Positions 37,133 through 46,300 of a stretch of DNA of 64,000 nucleotides are shown here, piece after piece. The notes beneath the pieces are model-generated. The model saw nothing but the letters and a program-made list of their open reading frames with translations, ran no database searches and was not told where the DNA came from. Made by a program: the position numbers and the translations under genes. This DNA is from JAEYFP01 sp964566545 (GTDB lineage Bacteria > Bacillota > Clostridia > Lachnospirales > Lachnospiraceae), in NCBI GenBank assembly GCA_964566545.1, contig CAZMIX010000002.1, positions 1 through 64,000 of the forward strand, given 5' to 3'. How positions within the stretch are numbered: position 1 is the first letter of the stretch; the number at the start of each line of letters is the position of its first letter.

Positions 37133-37280
37133 CTACCCTATTATTATATTCCGCAGGTTTTGAAATGGATGACTCATGCCCGCAAAAATTCTACTCCCAC
37201 ATTCAACATACGGCAAACACATTCATCACCACATAAGAAAGGAACTCAAATCTATGAATCAATTATAATGGCCTCATAAA

Positions 37281-37466
37281 TTAAGACACTTTTTCGGACA
37301 GATTTTAATGAATCTGATATACTAAAATCAGTATGAAAGAAAGGATTCATTGCCATGTCCAGACAAAGAAGAAACTTTAGTGCCAAATTTAAATCGGACC
37401 TTGTTATCGAGCTGCTTAAGGGCGAGAAAGATCTCAATACCCTTGCAACTGAAAATAACATTCCTT
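37281..37466 (+). mobile_element. Left-end remnant of an IS3-family insertion sequence
   Basis: From ATG 37355 the sequence encodes 37 residues, MSRQRRNFSAKFKSDLVIEL then LKGEKDLNTLATENNI, the N-terminus of an IS3-group OrfA transposase (helix-turn-helix type). The reading stops matching at about 37466, where sortase sequence begins on the other strand. The upstream stretch with TTAAGACACTTTTTCGGACA (37281-37300) is probably the left terminal repeat. OrfB and the right end are missing, so the element is dead. Confidence 0.8.
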
Positions 37467-37783
37467 GTCGTCCATATAAAGCCGGACTGTATGATGCTCT
37501 TTAAAAAAATTGCTGTCCCCAAATGCATGGAGCCCGGCAAACATTGTGCCATCTTTCATATGATGTCCATAGCTGAGCGTCATCGGATCTGAAAAGTCCT
37601 TGCTGTTATAAGTATCCGTAAAAATCATGTCGGCGCTGCTTCTTCTACTGCCGTCCGCAACTCCTCGTATTGCGTCAAATCCTTGTACTCCATGATTTTC
37701 AGCATAACAAAAACGGTAACCGAGCCTATCAGCACCGTCACCGCCAAGCTTATCAAAATCCTTCTGCCTTTCTTTTCAGCCAT
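37467..37783 (-). pseudogene. Decayed class B-type sortase gene
   Basis: Two pieces of one sortase. The first (37625-37783) starts MAEKKGRRILISLAVTVLIG, a signal anchor typical of sortases, and stops after 52 residues. The second, overlapping by ATGA in another frame, encodes FTDTYNSKDFSDPMTLSYGH (with the catalytic-type His) then HMKDGTMFAGLHAFGDSNFF and ends at the IS remnant. The segment between TM anchor and catalytic core is deleted, and the Cys-containing C-terminal third is gone. No longer functional. Confidence 0.8.
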
Positions 37784-37947
37784 TCCCTAAATACACCTAC
37801 TTGTTTTGACATTATTTTATTATGATTATATTCTAATAGATATTTAAATGTTTACTATAGAAGTACACTACTCAACTACTTTATCCACCATCTGAGTACC
37901 TGCAATATTGTATAATTGCATTATTACTAATGAGAGAGGTTCCATTT

Positions 37948-38232
37948 ATGAATAATTTTGGAAATCGCCTGAAAGCACTTCGCACCAGAGACAATATGAC
38001 TCAAAACCAGCTGGCACAGCGATTAAGCCTTACAAAATCTGTAATCAGCGCCTATGAAAACGGACAACGAATGCCGTCCTATGATGTACTGGTACATATT
38101 GCACGTATCTATAAAGTCAGCACGGATTATCTGCTTGGTATGAAAAGCAAACGCTTCATAGATCTTTCCGGTTTATCCGAAATACAAGTCGCTGCAATCA
38201 TTACCATTGTGAAATCTATGAAAAATAACTAA
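37948..38232 (+). CDS. XRE-family helix-turn-helix regulator
   Basis: Small DNA-binding protein. The HTH covers residues 5-58: RLKALRTRDNMTQNQLAQRL, SLTKSVISAYENGQRMPSYD, then STDYLLGMKSKR, the classical end of the fold, and a short C-terminal helix probably used for dimerisation. The start ATG 37948 has GAGAGG eight bases upstream; an in-frame ATG at 37930 has none. Target unknown. Stands alone next to the sortase relic and ends in a shared terminator. Confidence 0.9.
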   Translation: MNNFGNRLKALRTRDNMTQNQLAQRLSLTKSVISAYENGQRMPSYDVLVHIARIYKVSTDYLLGMKSKRFIDLSGLSEIQVAAIITIVKSMKNN

Positions 38233-38280
38233 AAAAGGCACAGACACCGTCCATCAAATGACAGTGCCTCCGCCTTTTTC
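38232..38280. terminator. Bidirectional terminator between the XRE gene and the purA-HAD operon
   Basis: AAAAAGGC/GCCTTTTT forms the outer stem for plus-strand transcripts; on the minus strand GGCAC/GTGCC followed by six T acts for the HAD gene. Confidence 0.75.
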
Positions 38281-38294
38281 TTTCTATTCTATTT

Positions 38295-38900
38295 CTATTT
38301 TACACCCAGCTTTTCCAATTCTGTGATGGCCGCGTCCTTTGTCGTAAAAACAATTCCATGCATACCTATACGTTTTGCACCATCAATATTTTCCTGCTTA
38401 TCGTCTAGAAATACACACTCTGCCGGAATCAGCCCGTACCGATCGATCAACAGGTCATAAATTTCCGGATCAGGTTTAATCAGCTTCTCCCTGTAGGAAA
38501 TCACCGCGCCATCCGTTTCCGCAACAAAGCTCAGCTTCTCCCCGCATTCCCGGTACGCCTTTTCGGAAAAATTTGATAAAATCAAAACACGGTAGCCCTT
38601 TTCCTTTAATTCTCGGATCCAACTATGCGTATAGTTATACGTCTCAATCGTATCGCTGACATTTTCAAACATCCGGCGGATCAGTCCTTCTATCTCCGGG
38701 TCATTGCCGATAAAAATCTGTAACAATGCCTCCTCGCTCAATGCGCCTTTATCAAACTGATTCCATGCATCATCCAGCACAGTCGCCTTTGCGAGCTTTA
38801 AAAACTGTTCCTCGGAATCACAGATGTTCCTGAAATGCTTTTCCCAGCAAAAAGCTGCCAGTACATTTCCGATGTCAAATACAATTGTTGTGATTTTCAT
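38295..38900 (-). CDS. HAD-superfamily phosphatase (YihX/HAD-IA type)
   Basis: Small-molecule phosphatase. Motif I is FDIGNVLAAF with the nucleophile Asp, in the DxGNV form seen in YihX-like enzymes; motif II ILSNFS, motif III Lys in EKLIKPDPEIY and motif IV FLDDKQENIDGA follow. Translation starts at ATG 38898-38900, which overlaps the purA stop (ATGA), with GGAGGAAGCT ahead; a longer start at 38912 is less likely. Coupling to purA hints at nucleotide or phosphosugar housekeeping, but the substrate is unknown. Confidence 0.92.
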   Translation of the reverse strand: MKITTIVFDIGNVLAAFCWEKHFRNICDSEEQFLKLAKATVLDDAWNQFDKGALSEEALLQIFIGNDPEIEGLIRRMFENVSDTIETYNYTHSWIRELKEKGYRVLILSNFSEKAYRECGEKLSFVAETDGAVISYREKLIKPDPEIYDLLIDRYGLIPAECVFLDDKQENIDGAKRIGMHGIVFTTKDAAITELEKLGVK

Positions 38901-40180
38901 AGCTTCCTCCAAATAATATCCTCTCTGCCCGGACCGTTGCTGATCATCGTAATTGGGAAGCCAATCTGCTTCTCCACAAACTCAATGTAGCCTCTGCAAT
39001 TTTCCGGCAGCTCCTCATAGCTTCGGATGCCCCGTATCTCACACTTCCAGCCCGGCAGCACGGTAAGCACCGGTTTTGCCTTCTCAAGAAGTGTCGTTGT
39101 GGGAAAATCCGTCGTTACCTTTCCGTCAATTTCATAACCGGTGCATACCGGAATCTCATCAAGATAGCCAAGCACGTCAAGCACCGTAAAGGCGACGTCC
39201 GTCGTCCCCTGTATTCTGCAGCCATACTTAGATGCAACACAGTCAAACCAGCCCATACGCCTCGGTCTTCCGGTCGTAGCCCCGTACTCTCCGCCGTCAC
39301 CGCCACGGCGCCTTAACTCATCGGCCTCTTCTCCAAAAATCTCGGATATAAAAGCGCCCGCACCAACCGCTGAGGAATATGCCTTGCATACGGTGATAAT
39401 TTTCCCGATCTCATAAGGGGGGATGCCCGCGCCGATTGCACCATAGGCAGCAAGCGTTGAGGAGGAAGTGACCATCGGATAAATGCCGTGATCCGGATCC
39501 TTTAAGGAGCCGAGCTGTCCTTCCAAAAGCACCTTCTTGCCTTCCTTGACCGCATTCCATAAATAAAGGGACGTGTCACATACATATGGTTCCACCATTC
39601 CTTTATATTCTATCAGAGTATAATACAGTTCGTCCACCGTAATCGGGTCTTTTTGATAAAGATTGACAAGCATGACATTTTTAAGTTCGCAGACGCGCGC
39701 GAGCTTTTCCTTCAGTTCCTGCTCACTGCCAAACAGCTCACTCACCTGAAGGCCGATTTTTGCATACTTGTCGGAATAAAATGGAGCAATGCCTGATTTC
39801 GTAGAGCCAAATGACTTTCCTGCCAGCCTCGCCTCCTCATACGTATCAAACGCGATGTGATATGGCATAACAATCTGCGCCCGATCAGAAATCAAAAGCC
39901 TTGGCGTCGGTACGCCCTTCGCAGTGATATCCGCAAGTTCCTGAAACAGAACCGGAATATTCAGCGCCACGCCGTTTCCGATGATGCTTGTCGTATGATC
40001 ATAAAAAACCCCTGATGGCAATGTGTGCAGGGCAAATTTCCCGTAATTATTCACAATCGTATGTCCCGCATTTGCGCCGCCCTGAAAGCGGACAATGATA
40101 TCCGCATCCCTTGCAAGCATATCCGTAATTTTTCCTTTGCCTTCGTCTCCCCAGTTTGCACCGACAATTGCTTTTACCAT
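38897..40180 (-). CDS. purA: Adenylosuccinate synthetase
   Basis: Joins IMP and aspartate with GTP hydrolysis, the first committed AMP step. The N-terminal GANWGDEGKGKITD holds the P-loop-like GDEGKGK with catalytic Asp; GGANAGHTI carries the catalytic His; GSTKSGIAPFYSDKYAKIG and TTGRPRRMGWFD are PurA signatures. Length 427 is normal. RBS GGAGGAATGCAGTT. Overlaps the HAD gene by four bases; divergent from the LysR gene with about 190 bp between. Confidence 0.98.
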   Translation of the reverse strand: MVKAIVGANWGDEGKGKITDMLARDADIIVRFQGGANAGHTIVNNYGKFALHTLPSGVFYDHTTSIIGNGVALNIPVLFQELADITAKGVPTPRLLISDRAQIVMPYHIAFDTYEEARLAGKSFGSTKSGIAPFYSDKYAKIGLQVSELFGSEQELKEKLARVCELKNVMLVNLYQKDPITVDELYYTLIEYKGMVEPYVCDTSLYLWNAVKEGKKVLLEGQLGSLKDPDHGIYPMVTSSSTLAAYGAIGAGIPPYEIGKIITVCKAYSSAVGAGAFISEIFGEEADELRRRGGDGGEYGATTGRPRRMGWFDCVASKYGCRIQGTTDVAFTVLDVLGYLDEIPVCTGYEIDGKVTTDFPTTTLLEKAKPVLTVLPGWKCEIRGIRSYEELPENCRGYIEFVEKQIGFPITMISNGPGREDIIWRKL

Positions 40181-40372
40181 AACTGCATTCCTCCTATATT
40201 CCGTAAGCGCTGTTTATTTTTTACTTTGTCACTATATCATGTTTTATACTATAAATAAAATTAATATTATTTATATGAATCATTAGTATTGCTTATGCTT
40301 TAAATTTGCAGTATGATAGTCGGGAAGATAAAGCAACCATTTTAAACATCCCATTAGTAAAAGGACGGGCAT

Positions 40373-41254
40373 ATGACAAACAACCTCGAACTATACAAAG
40401 TATTCTATTATGCAGCCAAAATAGGGAGCATCACAGGAGCTGCCGCCGCACTTTCCATCACGCAGCCTGCCGTCAGCCAATCAATGAAACAGTTAGAAGG
40501 GCTGCTTGGCGTCAAGCTGTTCACAAGAACCGCAAAGGGAATCCGCTTAACACACGAGGGAGAGACGCTGTTTCCCTATGTTGCAAAGGGCTATGAAAGC
40601 ATCAGTCAGGGCGAACAAAAGATCAGGGAGCTTCTCGATCTCGATCTCGGGGAAATCCGCATCGGGGCAAGTGACATGACACTAAAATATTATCTGCTGC
40701 CTTATCTGGAAAAATTCCATGTGCAGTACCCTAAAATTAAAGTAACCGTCTATAATTCTCCGACACCGGAGACGTTATCGGCAATGGCGGAAGGAAAAAT
40801 TGACTTTGGCATTGTCAGCTCCCCGCTCCCTGCCAAGCTGGATCTGACTATAAAAAAAGTGCGTGCGATACATGATATTTTTGTGGCAGGAAGCCGGTTT
40901 TCGCATTTAAAAGACCAGCAGCTGCCCTATCAAATCTTAGAGCATCTGCCGGTTATCTGTCTGGAAAAAAATACAAGCACCCGCCGTTATATTGATTCCT
41001 TTTTAAAAGAGAAAGACGTCGCCCTTGCGCCGGAATTCGAACTTGCCACGAGCGATATGATCGTCCAGTTCGCACTTCGCAATCTCGGCATCGGCTGTGT
41101 CATGGAGGATTTCGCAAAGGAAGCTCTCGCAGGCGGCGCGCTGTTCTCGCTGACCTTTTCCGAAGAGATTCCCGCGCGCAATTTCTATGTCGTCAACCGC
41201 AGCAATGAAATTCCCTCGCCTGCAGCAAATGCGCTGATCTCGCTGTTAAACTAA
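40373..41254 (+). CDS. LysR-family transcriptional regulator
   Basis: Winged-HTH regulator with N-terminal DNA-binding domain (YYAAKIGSITGAAAALSITQ, PAVSQSMKQLEGLLGVKLFT) and a C-terminal ligand domain beginning GEIRIGASDMTLKYYLLPYL. Length 293 is typical. AAAAGGACGGGCAT precedes ATG 40373. LysR proteins often control a divergent gene, here purA, but purine genes are usually under PurR or riboswitch control, so the link is uncertain. Convergent with purB, 12 bp from its end. Confidence 0.93.
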   Translation: MTNNLELYKVFYYAAKIGSITGAAAALSITQPAVSQSMKQLEGLLGVKLFTRTAKGIRLTHEGETLFPYVAKGYESISQGEQKIRELLDLDLGEIRIGASDMTLKYYLLPYLEKFHVQYPKIKVTVYNSPTPETLSAMAEGKIDFGIVSSPLPAKLDLTIKKVRAIHDIFVAGSRFSHLKDQQLPYQILEHLPVICLEKNTSTRRYIDSFLKEKDVALAPEFELATSDMIVQFALRNLGIGCVMEDFAKEALAGGALFSLTFSEEIPARNFYVVNRSNEIPSPAANALISLLN

Positions 41255-41266
41255 TAGGAAACGCCT

Positions 41267-42697
41267 TTATACGTTAATTTCTGCCGTCACACCAAGCAGC
41301 TCTTTATTAGCCGCAAGCAGCGGATTGACAATTTCCTTCAGGAACGTCTCGACCTGTTCCTTTGCTCGCCCCGTATATCTGGCGGGATCCATCGCTTCCT
41401 CGAGCTGTGCAAGCGTCATGTTAAACGCCGGGTCTTCTGCAATCAGCTCTAAGAGATTATTTTCAAGCCCTCTCTGCTTTACATTTGCTCCGGCCTCCAT
41501 CGAAAGCTCGCGGATGCGCTCATGCAGCTCCTGCCTGTCACCGCCCGCTTTCACCGCATCCATCATGATATTCTCGGTTGCCATAAACGGCAGCTCACTT
41601 CTCAAGCGCTTTTCGATGACCTTTTCATAGACGACAAGTCCATCCACGACATTCAGACACAGATCCAAAACGCCATCGACAGCTAAAAATCCCTCCGGGA
41701 TGCTTAAACGCTTATTCGCCGAATCGTCCAGCGTCCGCTCAAACCACTGCGAAGCTGAAGTAATCGCCGGGTTCAGGGCATCGACCATTACATATCTTGA
41801 CAACGAAGCAATCCGTTCCGAGCGCATCGGATTCCTTTTATATGCCATTGCCGAAGAACCGATCTGGCTTTTCTCAAACGGCTCTTCCACCTCTTTTAAA
41901 TGCTGTAACAGACGGATATCATTAGAAAATTTATGCGCGCTCGCCGCAATACCTGCAAGCACATTGATAACCCGTGTATCGATCTTGCGGGAATAGGTCT
42001 GCCCCGACACGGGATAGCAGTCTGAAAATCCCATTTTCTGCGCAATCATCGGATCAATTTTGTCGATTGTCTCCTGATCCCCGTCAAACAATTCCAAAAA
42101 GCTTGCCTGTGTTCCTGTCGTCCCTTTAGAGCCGAGCAGTTTCATCGTACTGAGCACGAAATCCAGATCTTCCAGATCGAGCAGAAACTCCTGCATCCAA
42201 AGTGCCGCGCGCTTCCCGACCGTCGTCGGCTGTGCCGGCTGAAAATGCGTAAATGCAAGTGTTGGCAGCGCCTTATATCGGTCTGCAAATCCCGCCAACT
42301 TTGCGATCACGTTGAGCAGCTTCTTCCGAACGAGCTTCAATGCTTCGGTCATCACGACAATATCCGTATTATCTCCCACATAGCAGGAGGTCGCGCCTAG
42401 ATGGATGATGCCCTTTGCTTTGGGGCATTGCACACCGTAGGCATACACATGGCTCATCACATCATGGCGCACTTCCTTTTCACGCGCCTTCGCCACCTCG
42501 TAATTGATATCCTCCGCATGTGCTTTCAACTCGTCGATTTGCTCCTGCGTGATAGGCAGCCCCAGCTCCATTTCTGTTTCCGCAAGCGCAATCCAAAGCT
42601 TTCTCCACGTTCTGAATTTCATATCTGGGGAAAAGATATACTGCATTTCCCTGCTGGCATACCGTTCCGACAACGGACTTTCGTATCTGTCTGTCAT
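41267..42697 (-). CDS. purB: Adenylosuccinate lyase
   Basis: Releases fumarate from SAICAR and adenylosuccinate. Fumarase/aspartase fold with the three conserved regions: HLGATSCYVGDNTD, KGTTGTQASFLELF and the signature loop GSSAMAYKRNPMRSERIASL with catalytic Ser. At 476 residues it resembles the longer, animal-like PurB class common in Clostridia. RBS AAAGGAGAATGC. The next gene upstream, purC, is 27 bp away on the same strand, so the two form an operon serving IMP synthesis. Confidence 0.97.
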   Translation of the reverse strand: MTDRYESPLSERYASREMQYIFSPDMKFRTWRKLWIALAETEMELGLPITQEQIDELKAHAEDINYEVAKAREKEVRHDVMSHVYAYGVQCPKAKGIIHLGATSCYVGDNTDIVVMTEALKLVRKKLLNVIAKLAGFADRYKALPTLAFTHFQPAQPTTVGKRAALWMQEFLLDLEDLDFVLSTMKLLGSKGTTGTQASFLELFDGDQETIDKIDPMIAQKMGFSDCYPVSGQTYSRKIDTRVINVLAGIAASAHKFSNDIRLLQHLKEVEEPFEKSQIGSSAMAYKRNPMRSERIASLSRYVMVDALNPAITSASQWFERTLDDSANKRLSIPEGFLAVDGVLDLCLNVVDGLVVYEKVIEKRLRSELPFMATENIMMDAVKAGGDRQELHERIRELSMEAGANVKQRGLENNLLELIAEDPAFNMTLAQLEEAMDPARYTGRAKEQVETFLKEIVNPLLAANKELLGVTAEINV

Positions 42698-42724
42698 AGT
42701 CCTGCATTCTCCTTTATTTATCTG

Positions 42725-43432
42725 TTACTCAAGACCCAGTCTTCTGAATACTTCCTGATAAGCCTCCTCGACATTGCCCATGTCCCTTCTGAAACGATCC
42801 TTATCCAGCTTCTCATGCGTATGCACATCCCACAAGCGGCAAGTATCTGGCGAAGTCTCATCAGCAAGAATAATCTGCCCTTGATATCTGCCAAACTCGA
42901 TCTTAAAATCGACAAGCTCAATATCTGCCTGTAAAAAATAAGCCTTTAACACATCATTGACTTTAAACGCGTACTTTTTGATTGTATCAATTTCCTCCTG
43001 CGTCGCAAGCTCGAGTGCAAGCGCAAAATAATCGTTAATCAACGGATCACCGAGCTCGTCATTTTTGTAGCTGAACTCGATCGTCGGCTGCTTAAACGGC
43101 GTGCCCTCTGCTACGCCAAGACGCTTGGAAAAGCTGCCTGCCGCAATATTTCTGACAATGACCTCAAGCGGAACGATTTCGACCTTTTTTACCGCCGTTT
43201 CACGGTCGCTCAGCTCCTCGATCAGGTGTGTCGGTACGCCTTCCTTCTCAAGCAGCTTGAACACATGGTTTGTCATGCGATTGTTGATCAAGCCTTTTCC
43301 GACAATCGTCCCCTTCTTTTCCCCGTTAAAAGCTGTCGCATCATCCTTATAATCGACAATCAATACATCCGGATCCTCGGTCTTAAAAACCTTTTTTGCC
43401 TTTCCTTCATAAAGCAGTTCCATTTTTTCCAT
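42725..43432 (-). CDS. purC: SAICAR synthase
   Basis: Condenses CAIR with aspartate using ATP. The 235 residues begin [20 protein letters not shown], the usual PurC opening, with [27 protein letters not shown] and the signature [31 protein letters not shown] 43430-43432 is chosen (AAAGGAG upstream); the open frame extends 10 codons further without conservation. The 158-bp gap to the divergent PilZ gene shows no purine riboswitch core that I could recognise. Confidence 0.97.
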   Translation of the reverse strand: MEKMELLYEGKAKKVFKTEDPDVLIVDYKDDATAFNGEKKGTIVGKGLINNRMTNHVFKLLEKEGVPTHLIEELSDRETAVKKVEIVPLEVIVRNIAAGSFSKRLGVAEGTPFKQPTIEFSYKNDELGDPLINDYFALALELATQEEIDTIKKYAFKVNDVLKAYFLQADIELVDFKIEFGRYQGQIILADETSPDTCRLWDVHTHEKLDKDRFRRDMGNVEEAYQEVFRRLGLE

Positions 43433-43590
43433 AATTTTATATTCTCCTTTCGAGCTTTTCACTCGTTAATTTAATAATTTCTTATTATATAGCAATTATT
43501 AACAAAAAATAGTTGTATTTTACTGAAAATATATTATAATCAAAGGAAGCCAGTTAGTAATTGCATCATTTATGGAACAGAGGTATTGGT

Positions 43591-43956
43591 ATGAAAGAAA
43601 AAAGAGCCGACCGGCGTTTAGAGCTTGGCATCAAGCTTTCTATCTCAGATTTGTACAAAGAAAATACGAACACAATCATGGATATTTCCTCTCCGATCGA
43701 GGTCACCGATATTTCGGCAAAGGGCATCGGCTTTATTTCCGAATGCATTCTTCCCATCGGGTATTATTTCATTGCAAACCTGGAATTAGATCGAGAGCTT
43801 CCGCAAATCATCACCGACGTCAGGATCATCCGCAGCTCCGCCATCGACAATATCCGCTACCAGTACGGCTGTGAATTTGTTTCGATTTCTCCGCGCGTCA
43901 AGCAGATGCTGCTCGACTTTGAAAAGAAGTTAAAAAAAGCGCAGGATCCCGACTGA
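43591..43956 (+). CDS. PilZ-domain protein
   Basis: Single-domain c-di-GMP receptor candidate of 121 residues. Both binding motifs are present: RADRR near the N-terminus (RxxxR) and DISAKGIGF (D/NxSxxG) at about 38-46, followed by the beta-barrel strands ending YQYGCEFVSIS. Start ATG 43591 has GAGG in CAGAGGTATTGGT. It could link c-di-GMP, possibly made by the GGDEF protein at 62 kb, to motility or surface traits. Convergent with the amino-acid ABC operon. Confidence 0.88.
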   Translation: MKEKRADRRLELGIKLSISDLYKENTNTIMDISSPIEVTDISAKGIGFISECILPIGYYFIANLELDRELPQIITDVRIIRSSAIDNIRYQYGCEFVSISPRVKQMLLDFEKKLKKAQDPD

Positions 43957-43958
43957 TC

Positions 43959-44717
43959 TCAGCTCGTCATCCTTCCGACAAAAGCTTTTACACGCTCATT
44001 GTCTGAGGAAAATATTTCCTCCGGTGTTCCTTGTATTTGAATAACCCCGTTTTCCATAAAGATAATTCTATCCGAAAGCTCTCTCGCAAACTGCATTTCA
44101 TGCGTCACGATAATCATTGTCATATGCTTTTTCGCAAGCTCCCTAATTACCCGCAGCACCTCTCCAGTAAGCTCCGGATCAAGCGCCGAGGTCGGCTCGT
44201 CAAAAAACAGCACCTTGGGCTTTAGTGCGAGTGCTCTTGCAATCGACACTCTCTGCTGCTGTCCGCCCGACAGCTGATAAGGATACGCATCCGCTTTATC
44301 AGGAAGTCCCAGCTGGTTGAGCAGCTCCATTGCCTCGGCCTTTGCTTTTTCCTTTGGTATTCCAAGCACGCAAACCGGAGCATCCATAATATTTTTTAGC
44401 ACCGTATAATGCGGAAACAAATTAAAATTCTGAAATACAAGTCCGAAATATCGTCTGATTCTTTTCAGCTCTGCATTTGATGCATAAATGCTCTTTCCAT
44501 CCTCGTCTTTCCATGCCGCCTTCTCTCCGAGATAGGATAACTCGCCCGATTCCATCTTCTCGAGCATCGTCGCACAGCGAAGAAGCGTTGACTTTCCGGA
44601 ACCGGACGGGCCGATGATCGAAACAACCTCTCCCTCCGTAACAGATAAGGAAATATCTTTTATGACCTCCAATTCATCAAAGCACTTCTGCATATGATTA
44701 ATTTCCAGCAGATTCAC
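43959..44717 (-). CDS. Polar amino-acid ABC transporter ATPase (GlnQ type)
   Basis: Energises import through the adjacent permease. Walker A GPSGSGKST, Q-loop VFQNFNLFPHYTVLKNI, signature LSGGQQQRVSIARAL, Walker B VLFFDEPTSALDPEL and the H-loop VTHEMQFAREL are all intact. I start at GTG 44715-44717 (NLLEINHMQKCF follows) behind AAGGAGGG; the frame is open to 44822 but that overlaps the permease gene. Last gene of the binding protein-permease-ATPase operon. Confidence 0.96.
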   Translation of the reverse strand: MNLLEINHMQKCFDELEVIKDISLSVTEGEVVSIIGPSGSGKSTLLRCATMLEKMESGELSYLGEKAAWKDEDGKSIYASNAELKRIRRYFGLVFQNFNLFPHYTVLKNIMDAPVCVLGIPKEKAKAEAMELLNQLGLPDKADAYPYQLSGGQQQRVSIARALALKPKVLFFDEPTSALDPELTGEVLRVIRELAKKHMTMIIVTHEMQFARELSDRIIFMENGVIQIQGTPEEIFSSDNERVKAFVGRMTS

Positions 44718-44730
44718 GGGCACACCCTCC

Positions 44731-45381
44731 TTACCTATAATAAGACAGCTTCTTTTCCAGCTTTTCCATTGTAAACGCGACAATAAGATTAAATAAATAA
44801 TAAAATACCGCCGCAATGACAAACGGCATCATCGTCGCCTGCGCGGCCACAATCGCCTTAGCGACCGTAAACATTTCCGAAACCGCAATAACAAACGCGA
44901 GCGAGGTATCCTTTACAAGTGTAATTACCTCATTCGTCACTGGGGGGAGAATCCGCTTGATTACCTGCGGTAAAATGATCTTTACAAACGTCTGCCTCCT
45001 GCCGTAACCGAGTACCTTTGCCGCCTCATACTGTCCGATCGGCATCGATTCGATTCCGCTGCGATAAATTTCCGCAAAATAAGCGGCGTAATTCAGCACG
45101 AAACCAATAATGACAGCAATAAAACGATATGCTGTCGTGATTCGGATCCCAAACAAAAAGAAAGGCCCGAAGAAAACGACCATGAGCTGCAGCATCAGCG
45201 GCGTTCCTCTCATAATAGAGATATACACCTTCGTTACAGTCCGGACAACCGCGTTTTTAGACATCCTGCCAAACGCAAGCACAAGTCCGAGAGGAAGCGA
45301 AAAAACAAGTGTCAGCACAAAAATTTCCACCGAAGTTAGCATCCCGCTCAAAAGCTGTAACAACATTGCTCCAATGCTCAT
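44731..45381 (-). CDS. Polar amino-acid ABC transporter permease (HisM/GlnP type)
   Basis: Membrane subunit of 216 residues with about five TM helices. The N-terminal family signature reads MRGTPLMLQLMVVFFG and the EAA loop reads GQYEAAKVLGYGRRQTFVKI then ILPQVIKRILPPVTNEVI. As there is one permease gene, it would act as a homodimer. RBS GGAGGATAGATC. It lies between the binding-protein and ATPase genes with short gaps (29 and 13 bp). Confidence 0.95.
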   Translation of the reverse strand: MSIGAMLLQLLSGMLTSVEIFVLTLVFSLPLGLVLAFGRMSKNAVVRTVTKVYISIMRGTPLMLQLMVVFFGPFFLFGIRITTAYRFIAVIIGFVLNYAAYFAEIYRSGIESMPIGQYEAAKVLGYGRRQTFVKIILPQVIKRILPPVTNEVITLVKDTSLAFVIAVSEMFTVAKAIVAAQATMMPFVIAAVFYYLFNLIVAFTMEKLEKKLSYYR

Positions 45382-45410
45382 GATCTATCCTCCAAACCCC
45401 TATATGTAAA

Positions 45411-46190
45411 CTATTTTCCAAGCAATATGGAATCCGTCAGATCCCATTTCTCTGCAATCGTACCAAATGTACCGTCTGCTGCCATCTCGTCAAGTGTCTT
45501 TTGCACCGTATCGCGAAGAGCGGTATTACCCTTTAAAAAGCCGACGCCATATATCTCGGAAACAAGCTCGTCATCTACAATCACGTAGGCATCGTCTCTG
45601 GCCTCGATCTGGTATTTCGCAACGCCGATATCCAGCGCGACTGCATCGACAGCACCCGCCTCCAAATTTAAAAATGCCGTGTTGTAATCGGGAACAACGG
45701 TCAATTCCTTGAACGAAGCAAGTAGATCCTTGCTGTCCTCAGAGTTCAGCGCTTCAAGTGCCGACGAATCTGCCTGTGTCGCAACGGTCTTTCCTGCCAG
45801 ATCCGCCTGGCTTGCGATACCGGAGTCCTTGCCTACGACAAATACCTGACTGTTGTCCACATAAGGCTCCGACCATTCGTACTTGTCAAGCCGCTCGTCG
45901 CTCATCGTAAAACCGTTCCAAATACAATCGATCGAGCCGGACGACAGCTCCATGTCCTTAGAATCCCAATCAATCGGCTGCAGCTTAATCTCCCAGCCGT
46001 TTCTGCTTGCAACCTCTGCCGCAAGATCCAAATCAAAGCCTACATAAGCGCCTGTTTCATCCTGATAGCCGTAAGGCGGGAAATTGGCATCAAAGCCTAC
46101 CGTAAATGTCCCGTCATCCTTTTTTCCGCACGCGCTCAGCACGCCAAGCGCCATCGTGAGTGCGAGCACCAACGCAATTTTCTTTTTCAT
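45411..46190 (-). CDS. Amino-acid-binding lipoprotein (family 3 solute-binding protein)
   Basis: Ligand receptor of the importer, tethered outside the membrane. Signal peptide with lipobox LSAC (Cys21), then the fold opening TVGFDANFPPYGYQDETGAY and DCIWNGFTMSDERL, the amino-acid contact region. About 259 residues. The start ATG 46188-46190 has AGAGGAGGAACC; an upstream in-frame ATG at 46220 would spoil the signal peptide. The exact amino acid is not predictable. Confidence 0.94.
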   Translation of the reverse strand: MKKKIALVLALTMALGVLSACGKKDDGTFTVGFDANFPPYGYQDETGAYVGFDLDLAAEVASRNGWEIKLQPIDWDSKDMELSSGSIDCIWNGFTMSDERLDKYEWSEPYVDNSQVFVVGKDSGIASQADLAGKTVATQADSSALEALNSEDSKDLLASFKELTVVPDYNTAFLNLEAGAVDAVALDIGVAKYQIEARDDAYVIVDDELVSEIYGVGFLKGNTALRDTVQKTLDEMAADGTFGTIAEKWDLTDSILLGK

Positions 46191-46300
46191 AATAGGTTCC
46201 TCCTCTGAGATAATCTGCACCGTTTACTGCGATCCGATAATTTATCACAGTAAATTGTTACCCCGCCATAGTATCATGATTTTCTTTAGAAATCAACCAT

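Noticed and set aside
37328..37552. Minus-strand 74-codon frame over the IS/sortase junction
   Set aside because: It reads antisense through the OrfA remnant and out of frame with the sortase; chance frame.
43433..43590. Purine riboswitch upstream of purC
   Set aside because: The AT-rich gap lacks the conserved purine aptamer core and paired loops.
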